This document shows, one piece after another, positions 16,253-24,114 of a stretch of DNA of 64,000 nt. A model generated the notes under the pieces. It was not told the origin of the DNA and did not search any database. It was given only the letters and a program-made list of their open reading frames with translations. The stretch covers positions 3,596,001 to 3,660,000 of the forward strand of contig NZ_CP171821.2 of NCBI RefSeq assembly GCF_028401415.2, given 5' to 3'. A program made the translations under genes and the position numbers. Numbering within the stretch: position 1 is the first letter of the stretch; each line of letters begins with the position of its first letter. The DNA is from Glaciecola sp028401415 (lineage in GTDB: Bacteria; Pseudomonadota; Gammaproteobacteria; Enterobacterales; Alteromonadaceae).

Positions 16253-18138
16253 CACCAGATTACATCCCACACTAAATCGTCATCATTAAGCTGTACGATG
16301 AGTTCCTTGTGTTCACCGTCGCTCATTATTTGCGCCGAATAAGCAGTATCTAGCCTAATATAATAATCGCCATCGCCAATTAAAAAAGTATTGTCTTCCA
16401 TTTTTGTGATTTGATGCGAGTGCGCTAATTTGTAAAAAAATGGCGCCTTCGATACCGATTCGGTCTCGATATCGCCGGTAATTGGGTCAGTCACAAGCAG
16501 TCGATTAGTTAGGTGAGTGTAGTGTTGAGGCGCAATATGATGTTCAAATCTCCGTCCACCAAAATCATATAAAAAAATCGGTTGTTTGGTATCTTTATTA
16601 AGTCGATAGCCTCTGGGCCTAAAACTCGTTCTATCCGCTTGCTTGTGAAATGCCACCTTATTCGCAGCCGACTGCGCTATTGGATGCCCGTTAAATGTAT
16701 ATACTGGCGCGCCCCTTGGGCGGAACGAACCATCGCCACGCAAATGCCACATGGGGGTTGCATCAACAAAGTCGCCTCGCCACATGGCGACTAAATTCGC
16801 GTTATTCAAGTCATAAACGTAGTGCATGCCAGCTGGGTCGCCCACACCAATGGTGTGAGACAAACGCGTAGCCTGTTGATTGTCGTAAAAGTCAAAGAAA
16901 GCTCGTAACAAACGGGGCTCAGCGCCAACATCATCATAAATGGGAGAGGGCAAATCAAGGCTTTGCGGATAAGACTCATACTCGTGAAGACTCACGGGAT
17001 AAGTATTTTTACCCTCTATAAACAACGCAAGGCGCGGTGCGCGCCAGCCCGAAGTTTTAAAGTTGTACAGTGTGAAATTGTAGGTCCCTGCATCCAGCTC
17101 AAGTGAGGCTTTTTTGCGTCCTTCGCCTTTGTTTTGATGATCAATTAGTGCCTTTGCGTCTAGCTCGAATTTGACGCCGCCAGTGTGACCAAGGGTAAAA
17201 GTATAGGTGTCGGCTTGCTTAAGGGTGATCGTTCCCGAAAACACTACTCCATAGTTGTTCTCGCGCCCTGCAAGGGTAGCATCAATTTTCTCGCTTTTGC
17301 CTGTCGTAACTTTTGAAGCCTCATCAAACTCTGAAATCTTGCTAAAGCTTCCCTCATATACTTCATAATTTATATCATTAAGCGCTACAGATAACTCCGA
17401 AAGAAGCTTGTAACGAATGTTTCGGATGGCGACTGTGCCGTTAGTGCCATGAAACGCGTGGTCACCTTGAAACATTAGAGGACCTCGCACAGCCTCCTCT
17501 TTGCTGATTGAGCCGGCAGTTGTTTGAGGGATTTCGAGGTTGTTATGAATACGTTGACCGTTTAAATCAACGAAGACAAATCGGGCGTTGGCGATTTTGT
17601 TGCTTTGGTCGTCAAAACGTGGTGCTTTAAAGCGTAAATGCACGTGTTGCCACAAGCCAGGCGCTTTGGCGGCATTGCTTAATGGTGCTTTGCCCAGGTA
17701 TATTTCATTACTTAGCTCTTCCCAGTCGCGATAAATGCCGCCCATGTCTGCAAACGACGGATTGCGCTCGCCCCAGCTGTCAAATAATTGCAATTCGTAA
17801 CGTCCCTGCAAATAAATCCCTGAGTGTGCATGCCTGGCAAGCATGACATCAAAGGATAACTCAATGTCTGCATGCTCCAGTTTGCTTATTAGTGGGGCTT
17901 TTGTGCTTTCAGAATGCAGGTTAAGCAAAATACCTGTACCTTCCCGTTCGCTAATGCCTGCGCCTGCTTCACTTGATTCAACGAATGGAGACATGCTTAC
18001 ATCTCCAACGATCTGCCAGTTACCTGCATGAGACTCAAAGGCGGACATATCGTTTAATTGCAGCGAATTATGCGCTGCCCGTGCAAATTGAGTTAATACA
18101 AAGGTCAAGCAAAACAATAAACATATAAATCTGAACAT
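16252..18138 (-). CDS. Exported DUF1080-PA14 multidomain protein
   Basis: The 628-residue protein has a signal peptide (MFRFICLLFCLTFVLTQFARA). Residues about 25-245 resemble the DUF1080 / 3-keto-disaccharide hydrolase jelly-roll fold (HSGIYLQGRYELQLFDSWG, GPLMFQGDHAFHGTNGTV). Residues about 250-370 form a PA14-like carbohydrate-binding domain (GVVFSGTITLKQADTYTF). The C-terminal part (ANLVAMWRGDFVDATPMWH, DGSFRPRGAPV) resembles the DUF6797-type region of planctomycete dehydrogenases. Its stop codon overlaps the start of the cytochrome-dehydrogenase gene, so both products are probably made in fixed ratio. I infer that the two act together on a carbohydrate outside the inner membrane, with this protein binding or hydrolysing and its partner oxidising. 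The domain names come from recalled motifs only. Confidence 0.7.
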   Translation of the reverse strand: MFRFICLLFCLTFVLTQFARAAHNSLQLNDMSAFESHAGNWQIVGDVSMSPFVESSEAGAGISEREGTGILLNLHSESTKAPLISKLEHADIELSFDVMLARHAHSGIYLQGRYELQLFDSWGERNPSFADMGGIYRDWEELSNEIYLGKAPLSNAAKAPGLWQHVHLRFKAPRFDDQSNKIANARFVFVDLNGQRIHNNLEIPQTTAGSISKEEAVRGPLMFQGDHAFHGTNGTVAIRNIRYKLLSELSVALNDINYEVYEGSFSKISEFDEASKVTTGKSEKIDATLAGRENNYGVVFSGTITLKQADTYTFTLGHTGGVKFELDAKALIDHQNKGEGRKKASLELDAGTYNFTLYNFKTSGWRAPRLALFIEGKNTYPVSLHEYESYPQSLDLPSPIYDDVGAEPRLLRAFFDFYDNQQATRLSHTIGVGDPAGMHYVYDLNNANLVAMWRGDFVDATPMWHLRGDGSFRPRGAPVYTFNGHPIAQSAANKVAFHKQADRTSFRPRGYRLNKDTKQPIFLYDFGGRRFEHHIAPQHYTHLTNRLLVTDPITGDIETESVSKAPFFYKLAHSHQITKMEDNTFLIGDGDYYIRLDTAYSAQIMSDGEHKELIVQLNDDDLVWDVIW

Positions 18139-18304
18139 GAGGATAAAGAGTCGCTTTTTTGAGTTAAATGCGGGCGTTTAAGAGACGGATATTATAACTA
18201 GCATAAACCGCTCAGAAAATAGTCGCAAGGTCGTATACAAAAAGCAGAACTTTTAGATAGTATTTTGGGTATTGAACTATGATTCTTAAAACTCGCGGCA
18301 ATTG

Positions 18305-19492
18305 ATGAATAATCACACGATTCAATCTATACCCTCGGGAAAACTGAGACGCAGTCCGATGCGAGTGGTGGCTTTGGTTGGCCTATTCACCCTGGCGGTA
18401 ACATTAGGTCTTGTTTTTTTTACGCAGCATACGGTTTCAGTGATTGTCGATGAGCAAGTGAGATCTGCGAGCCTTATCAATGTGAGCGGTCAACAGCGCA
18501 TGCTGTCGCAGCGTATTGCCCTGTACACAACCGAATTTCAAAAAACGTCTGGCGATTCAGCAATGCTTAAGGCCCAAGGTGCACTTAAGCGACTGTTGGA
18601 GAATCATGACTTTTTATTAAAGGAGCACAAGCTCGCCATCGAGGCTGATAGTGAAAGTCCGCTATCAGATGCTTTGCAAACACTATACTTTGAGGCACCT
18701 TCGAATATTCATTTTAAAATTAGTAGCTTTTCCTACAAAGCCAACAGGATTCTGCAAGATCAACTTCCATTTGAGGGCCTTAAGCCTATTTCGATGGAGG
18801 CGGACGAAATGCTAGTGCTTTTTGACAGCGCCGTGAAACAATATGAGAGAGAGGCGCAAAGCCGCATCGAACGACTAAGTTTCTTTCAAAAAACGATATT
18901 CATTGGTGTAGGTGTCTTTTTGTTATTTCAAACATTCTTTGTTATTAGGCCTCTTATCCTGCAGTCAATGAGAGTGTCTAAGGAACTTGAGAAAGAGGCA
19001 AATATCGACCATTTGACCGGTATGTTAAATCGAAGACCATTTCATATTCTGGCTGATAAAGCCCTTGCCTTATGCAAAAGGGATGACAAAAAGCTTACAG
19101 TATTGATATTTGATATAGACCACTTTAAGTCCATCAACGATAACTTTGGGCATCAATTCGGGGATAGAGTAATAAAAGAGGTTGCAAACATTATCATGAG
19201 CAATGCTCGTAAGTCCGATTCGGTATTTCGTTTTGGTGGTGAGGAGTTTGTCGTTATTTTGCCTAATACAGGTAAAAAAGATGCTTTGAATATTGCCGAT
19301 GATATTGGCCAACGAGTTAGCGCAAGCTTTGCAGATCAAAACCTAGAAGGTTTGACTGTTACTTTGAGTGGTGGTGTGGCCGAATATGAAACGCACGAAG
19401 CTAGCATCGAAAGCACGCTAAAACGAGCAGATACGGCATTGTTTGAAGCGAAAGAATCTGGGCGAAATCGCATGATCCTTGCTGACATATAA
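18305..19492 (+). CDS. Membrane diguanylate cyclase with PilJ-type periplasmic sensor
   Basis: This 395-residue enzyme makes the second messenger cyclic di-GMP from two GTP. Membrane helix 1 lies at about residues 24-45. A PilJ-type nitrate/nitrite-sensor-like periplasmic region contains the typical NVSGQQRMLSQRIALYT. Membrane helix 2 (TIFIGVGVFLLFQTFFVI) leads to a GGDEF domain with the active motif GGEEF near residue 311. An inhibitory I-site, RKSD, stands exactly five residues before GGEEF, so product feedback is expected. I prefer the ATG at 18305; a TTG directly before it is possible. It stands alone on this strand. Confidence 0.92.
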   Translation: MNNHTIQSIPSGKLRRSPMRVVALVGLFTLAVTLGLVFFTQHTVSVIVDEQVRSASLINVSGQQRMLSQRIALYTTEFQKTSGDSAMLKAQGALKRLLENHDFLLKEHKLAIEADSESPLSDALQTLYFEAPSNIHFKISSFSYKANRILQDQLPFEGLKPISMEADEMLVLFDSAVKQYEREAQSRIERLSFFQKTIFIGVGVFLLFQTFFVIRPLILQSMRVSKELEKEANIDHLTGMLNRRPFHILADKALALCKRDDKKLTVLIFDIDHFKSINDNFGHQFGDRVIKEVANIIMSNARKSDSVFRFGGEEFVVILPNTGKKDALNIADDIGQRVSASFADQNLEGLTVTLSGGVAEYETHEASIESTLKRADTALFEAKESGRNRMILADI

Positions 19493-19641
19493 CGTCGGTA
19501 ATGGAAGTTTCCAAGTGCTGCGATTAATCGTTTATCATCGTATTTCGTATCACACTACTGAAATAAAATGGCGCGCAACCGTTTGAGCTTGCGTTTATAA
19601 TATAAGTGTTTGATTTAGCACCTTGATATTGAGAGTTGTCT

Positions 19642-21405
19642 ATGTTTTTGAAACCGTACTTGAAGACCTTTTTTAGCCATTTTCAGCAAAAGGTCAGTCA
19701 ACCGCTAATCCATAAAACGCGAGTGATGGGACTGACAATTTGTGCGGTGTCCGTGTGCAGCATATCTGCTCATGCCTTCGATAGAATAACGGGTGAACCT
19801 TTTGCTACACGCTCAGAAGTGATTGCGCAAAACGGAATGGCAGCAACGAGTCAACCGTTAGCGACTCAAGTCGCCTTGGACGTATTAAAGAATGGCGGCA
19901 ATGCAATTGATGCTGCCATCGCGGCAAATGCCATGCTGGGTTTGGTAGAGCCAACAGGTTGCGGCATAGGCGGTGACTTGTTTGCCATTGTTTGGGACGC
20001 CGAAACGAAAAAACTCTACGGTCTAAACGCATCTGGTCGCTCGCCGCAAAGTCTTACTATGGCGCACTTCAAAGAGAAGGGCTTGGATAAGATCCCTAAA
20101 TTTGGTCCGCTTCCTGTGAGCGTGCCAGGCGCAGTAGACGGTTGGTTTATGCTCAACGAGCGCTTTGGTAGTAAATCTATGCAAGAGCTGCTTTCGCCTT
20201 CAATCAAGTATGCACGGGAGGGCTTCCCCTTAAGCGAATTAATCGCGTATTACTTTGAACGAAATCAACTGCGTATTGGCGACTACCCTGGCTTTGCTGA
20301 AACCTTCACGGTAAACGCAAAGACGCCGAAAAAGGGAGAGATTTTCAAAAATCCTGCACTGGCAAATACTTACGAAAAAATCGCGACAGGCGGACGGGAT
20401 GCGTTCTATAAAGGTGACATTGCCCGCACCATTGGCGCATTCATGAAAGAGCAGGGCGGCTTTTTATCCTATGAAGATATGGCAGCGCATTATTCCGAAT
20501 GGGTCGAGCCGGTGTCATCAAATTACCGTGGTTACGATGTATGGGAATTACCGCCAAATGGTCAGGGCATAGCGGCCCTGCAGATTTTGAACGTACTTGA
20601 GTTATACGATCTAGAAGGCATGGGACGAGATTCTGCAGAATTTGTGCACACCTTTGTAGAGGCGAAAAAGCTCGCGTTTGAAGACAGGGCAAAATTCTAT
20701 GCTGATCCAGATTTCAATAACATCCCGGTGGACTTTCTGATTTCAAAAGAATATGCAAAAGAGCGCCAAAAACTCATTTCTCCTGAGCAGGCGGCAAAGC
20801 GGGTTGATGCCGGCAAAAATGAAGGTGATACCATCTATTTGACTGTGGCCGACAGCGCTGGAAACATGATATCGCTGATTCAAAGTAACTATCGCGGTAT
20901 GGGCTCTGGCATGATCCCCACCGACTTAGGTTTTGTGCTGCAAAATCGCGGAGAGATGTTTGCGCTTCAAGAAGGGCACTTCAATATGTATGCGCCAGGC
21001 AAACGACCGTTCCATACGATTATTCCTGCTTTTGTGACGCGCAATAATGAGCCATTGATGAGTTTTGGCGTTATGGGCGGAGGCACTCAGCCGCAAATGC
21101 ATGCTCAGATTATTGTCAACATGATAGATTTCGGCATGAATTTGCAAGAAGCAGGTGATGCGCCTCGTATACTGCATTCAGGCTCAAGTACGCCCGAGGG
21201 GGACCTTATGACCGACGGTGGATATGTAAGTTTGGAATCAGGTTTCTCTTATAAAACGCGGCGAGAGTTGATGAAAAAAGGCCATGTCTTGCGTGATGTA
21301 AGTGGTGCTTTTGGGGGCTATCAAGCAATTCTCTATGATTCAAAAAATCAGGTATACTATGGCGCATCTGAATCAAGAAAAGATGGCCAAGCCGCTGGAT
21401 TCTAG
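19642..21405 (+). CDS. ggt: Gamma-glutamyltransferase
   Basis: A periplasmic Ntn-hydrolase of 587 residues that cleaves glutathione and other gamma-glutamyl compounds, transferring the glutamyl group to water or amino acids. A signal peptide is present (VMGLTICAVSVCSISAHA). The precursor is expected to self-cleave before Thr397 in GDTIYLTVAD, which replaces the more common TTHxSV. Downstream are the substrate-binding NYRGMGSGM and the GVMGGGTQPQ block. The N-terminal subunit carries ATSQPLATQVALDVLKNGGNAIDAA, characteristic of the family. I choose the ATG at 19642 over an upstream TTG. The variant around the nucleophile is common in GGT-like proteins of marine bacteria, so a preference for other gamma-glutamyl substrates is possible. 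Confidence 0.92.
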   Translation: MFLKPYLKTFFSHFQQKVSQPLIHKTRVMGLTICAVSVCSISAHAFDRITGEPFATRSEVIAQNGMAATSQPLATQVALDVLKNGGNAIDAAIAANAMLGLVEPTGCGIGGDLFAIVWDAETKKLYGLNASGRSPQSLTMAHFKEKGLDKIPKFGPLPVSVPGAVDGWFMLNERFGSKSMQELLSPSIKYAREGFPLSELIAYYFERNQLRIGDYPGFAETFTVNAKTPKKGEIFKNPALANTYEKIATGGRDAFYKGDIARTIGAFMKEQGGFLSYEDMAAHYSEWVEPVSSNYRGYDVWELPPNGQGIAALQILNVLELYDLEGMGRDSAEFVHTFVEAKKLAFEDRAKFYADPDFNNIPVDFLISKEYAKERQKLISPEQAAKRVDAGKNEGDTIYLTVADSAGNMISLIQSNYRGMGSGMIPTDLGFVLQNRGEMFALQEGHFNMYAPGKRPFHTIIPAFVTRNNEPLMSFGVMGGGTQPQMHAQIIVNMIDFGMNLQEAGDAPRILHSGSSTPEGDLMTDGGYVSLESGFSYKTRRELMKKGHVLRDVSGAFGGYQAILYDSKNQVYYGASESRKDGQAAGF

Positions 21406-21508
21406 TCAAACTGATATATAAGGGCGGGCGAAATCCCGCCATCTCACTAGGTTTACTAAAGGCCAATGCGACTACGTCCAAAGCATTAGGAAGCATATAA
21501 TTTTGCAA

Positions 21509-22441
21509 ATGACGCAACCACAAAAGGGGATTTGTGCCGAGCCTAATTTGCACGCGCAGTATTTGCTCTTCAATGTTGTTGACGATGACATGGACACCGT
21601 TCGCAGCAAAGTCGCAGCTTGTATAGACATTTTCGACCATTTCGATGAAGAACATTATGAAGCCATGGTGTCCGGCGTGGTTGCTATTGGCAGTAACTTT
21701 TTTGAGGAGCTTTACCCTGGCGAACAGCCAAGAGCACTCGCTCCATTTCCAGATATGCAAAGCGATGACCGCTGTGCACCTGTTATTCCGTGCGACCTCT
21801 TTGTTCAAATTAGAGCAGACAGACTAGATATTTGTCACGCCATGGGCATACGCATTATGGAACTGATGCGTTTGCACACTGAGCTCGTTGAGCAAATTCG
21901 CGCATTTCGATACCTTGATGGTCGCGATCTTACCGGCTTTATAATCACTGATGACAACCCACGTGGCATGAAAAAGTTCGATATTTCAGTGGTGGGTGAA
22001 GAGGATGAGCATTTTGCCGGAGGCAGTTACATTCATGTGCAGCGCTATCGACACGACATGACGCGCTGGCAAACGCTATCCGAAAAGCGCCAAGAAGACA
22101 TTATTGGCAGAACAAAAGAGCACAATTTACCGGTAGTGGATTCAGGCCTATCCTCCCACGCCTTTCGCACAAAGATTACCGGTGCTAATGGCGAATACCC
22201 CATCTTGCTAAATCAAAGCATGCCTTACGGAAACATGAGTGTTCAAGGCTTGTATTTTGTGAGCTGTGCCAGTCATCCAAATGCCTTTCGCAATCTTCTG
22301 CATAGTCGTATTTACGGTGATCAGAATGGACACTATGATCGCTTGCTCGACTATACTAATGCGGAAACTGGAGCGGCATTTTTTGCGCCTTCGATTCCCT
22401 TTATTCGACAGCGCGCGCTAGTGCAAGAAGAAACGGAATAA
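21509..22441 (+). CDS. DyP-type peroxidase homologue with substituted distal haem residues
   Basis: The roughly 310-residue protein has the DyP fold signatures of the TyrA/YfeX branch: GRDLTGF near residue 143, HFAGGSYIHVQRYRHD, SSHAFRTK with the proximal His217, and a C-terminal TGAAFFAPS. In active DyPs the first block reads GFxDGTxNP and supplies the distal Asp; here it is GFIITDDNP, with Ile146 at the Asp position. The distal Arg normally before the MPYG motif is Asn (LLNQSMPYG, Asn235). Haem binding may persist, but normal peroxidase chemistry looks impaired. There is no signal peptide. The start could also be the TTG at 21503, which is better spaced from AGGA. The family is certain; the activity is doubtful. 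Confidence 0.85.
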   Translation: MTQPQKGICAEPNLHAQYLLFNVVDDDMDTVRSKVAACIDIFDHFDEEHYEAMVSGVVAIGSNFFEELYPGEQPRALAPFPDMQSDDRCAPVIPCDLFVQIRADRLDICHAMGIRIMELMRLHTELVEQIRAFRYLDGRDLTGFIITDDNPRGMKKFDISVVGEEDEHFAGGSYIHVQRYRHDMTRWQTLSEKRQEDIIGRTKEHNLPVVDSGLSSHAFRTKITGANGEYPILLNQSMPYGNMSVQGLYFVSCASHPNAFRNLLHSRIYGDQNGHYDRLLDYTNAETGAAFFAPSIPFIRQRALVQEETE

Positions 22442-22482
22442 AAAGCCTTGAGGCTCTACTTGCATACTCTAACGTGTAAATT

Positions 22483-23697
22483 GTGAAATCGCCGTTTCTT
22501 TATCTAGTTGTTCTCACCATACTAATAAGCCTTATTATCCTTGCTCAGCTCAGTGTTGATGACGCTCATTCCAATAGGCTTTACGACAAATCCTCAGCAA
22601 ACGCTCAACTGAAGTCGCACGAAAGATACTCAAATAGCGATTTATTATTTAAAACAGCGTCAGATAAGTTCGCACATGACTTACCGATTGAGTCGGCTCA
22701 AAGCCACATTAAAACTGAGGCTACCCCTCGAAGCCTAGAGAGCTTTCATTGTGAAGACTCGCTCGATTTTGCCGAGCTTGTAAGCAAATTGTATAAAGAC
22801 TCAATTGCGTATGGATTAACTGAAAATCGCTTCGAAGGCTTAAAACAAGCGTTTGCGAATATTCATACGCGAGATAGCTTACTTTCATTAGCAACATTTG
22901 AAAGGCTTACTCAATCAGGCAAGGCCTTTTCAGTGCTTAAGTCTGCGCTTTCAACTTATCCTAGCGATGAGTTCATATCTTATCGGGTGCTGTTGGCATG
23001 TGTTGAGTTTGAAGCTGGCTGTGACAGCGCATTAGTAGAGCAAGCTTCACAGGTTGATACAGAGAATAGTCTGCATTTTCTATTGAGAGCCAACCTTGCT
23101 TCAAAAGCGAAGGACGAAGATGCGGCAGAAGGTTTCATGCAGCAAGCTGCTCAAGCAAAGCGCTACAGCATATATTGGGCGGAACATATAGGCGCGATGG
23201 AGCGCGCATTTGCGCAAGCAGGAGCTGGCAACAGCGATTCAACACAAGCTGTTTTGGCTCTTTACACGATGGCCATTCCACTGCCAAGTTACAGTAATTT
23301 GATTGCTTACTGCAGAGAGGCTGAAGAATCAGATTATTCTCGTTTAAAAATCTGCGAGCAAGTTGCGTCTATCATCCTCGCCTCAAAAAGCTCATCTATT
23401 GATGTCATGATTGGTTTAGCACTGCGGCAGATTATCGCGATTAAGCGCAATGAACCGAATGCGCTAGAAACACTATTGGCTGAGGAGCAAGACCTAAGAT
23501 TATTTATGGAAAAGTCTCTACCTGCATTAGACATTTTATTTCGCAACCCTAAAAGGCTTAGCGACTGGTCGGAACAAATGAAACGAAGCGGAGAACACCG
23601 CACTCTTGAATATGCGCTTGACGAAGTAAATCGCCTTTTGTCAGACCCAGAGTTCGATCCTTGCCAAGTCGATTGGCAATTAGATTCAGCAAGATAA
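22483..23697 (+). CDS. Membrane-anchored protein of unknown function, probably helical repeats
   Basis: I do not recognise this 404-residue protein. It begins at a GTG and has one N-terminal hydrophobic segment (FLYLVVLTILISLIILAQ), which suggests an inner-membrane anchor or uncleaved signal with the rest in the periplasm. The remainder is rich in Ala, Leu, Ser and Glu and looks all-helical, possibly Sel1/TPR-like from about residues 110 to 330 (for example DEDAAEGFMQQAAQAKRYSIYWAEH). Five or six Cys residues are scattered without a motif. It lies 41 bases after the DyP homologue and upstream of the small membrane protein, all on the same strand. No function is proposed. Confidence 0.7.
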   Translation: MKSPFLYLVVLTILISLIILAQLSVDDAHSNRLYDKSSANAQLKSHERYSNSDLLFKTASDKFAHDLPIESAQSHIKTEATPRSLESFHCEDSLDFAELVSKLYKDSIAYGLTENRFEGLKQAFANIHTRDSLLSLATFERLTQSGKAFSVLKSALSTYPSDEFISYRVLLACVEFEAGCDSALVEQASQVDTENSLHFLLRANLASKAKDEDAAEGFMQQAAQAKRYSIYWAEHIGAMERAFAQAGAGNSDSTQAVLALYTMAIPLPSYSNLIAYCREAEESDYSRLKICEQVASIILASKSSSIDVMIGLALRQIIAIKRNEPNALETLLAEEQDLRLFMEKSLPALDILFRNPKRLSDWSEQMKRSGEHRTLEYALDEVNRLLSDPEFDPCQVDWQLDSAR

Positions 23698-23713
23698 TAT
23701 AAATCAAGTGCTA

Positions 23714-23783
23714 TAGGAGCAGTCTTCGTGAGGATAGATATACAACGAATCAATATAAAAAAACATCTGCGACAATAGCAGCG
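23714..23783 (+). other. Start region with A7 slip site ahead of the small membrane protein
   Basis: TAGGAG at 23714-23719 is followed eight bases later by a GTG at 23728, which opens a 16-codon frame (MRIDIQRINIKK...) ending at a TAG at 23776-23778. The run of seven A at 23757-23763 is in the A-AAA-AAA phase of a -1 slippery heptamer. A shift of -1 there joins this frame to the membrane-protein frame without a gap (RINIKK then TSATIAAVMAVL). The joined N-terminus fits the normal start of such proteins better than the internal GTG does. Confidence 0.55.
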
Positions 23784-24050
23784 GTGATGGCTGTTTTATC
23801 GGCGATTAGCTCAATTATAAGGATTGCTCCTCTGTTGTTAGGGAGGGATGTAAACGCTTCTTTTAACTTCTTTATTGAAGTAACAGTTAGCGGGACAACA
23901 ACAAAAATACTGTTGATTTCAATGATGCCAATTTTGACTTATTTGATGGCGTTTATGTGCGTTGCAGTATTTGGCTTGTTTTACAATGTTATGGCTAAAT
24001 ATACCGGCGGAATCTCTTTAGAAGTAAACGATCGTGACTCACGCAGTTAA
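23784..24050 (+). CDS. Small two-helix membrane protein (DUF3566-like), start uncertain/frameshifted
   Basis: The visible frame from the GTG at 23784 encodes 88 residues with two hydrophobic segments: about residues 2-20 (AVLSAISSIIRIAPLLL) and 42-68 (ILLISMMPILTYLMAFMCVAVFGLFYN). The ending NVMAKYTGGISLEV resembles the C-terminus of small DUF3566-like membrane proteins. No ribosome site precedes 23784. The frame is open upstream to 23703 without an ATG. A good ribosome site and GTG lie at 23714-23730 in another frame, which a -1 shift in the A7 run would connect. The gene is therefore either frameshifted, translated with slippage, or affected by a sequence error. The family name is moderately sure; the function is unknown. 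Confidence 0.6.
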   Translation: MMAVLSAISSIIRIAPLLLGRDVNASFNFFIEVTVSGTTTKILLISMMPILTYLMAFMCVAVFGLFYNVMAKYTGGISLEVNDRDSRS

Positions 24051-24114
24051 GCTCAGGGTCGATAGCGCTGCCGCTGCCCATGAATGCTATTCGAACAATT
24101 TGGCCAGACTGGCC

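Noticed and set aside
21420..21445. GGCGGG/CCCGCC hairpin after the gamma-glutamyltransferase gene as terminator
   Set aside because: The stem is only six bases long and no T run follows, so support is too weak.
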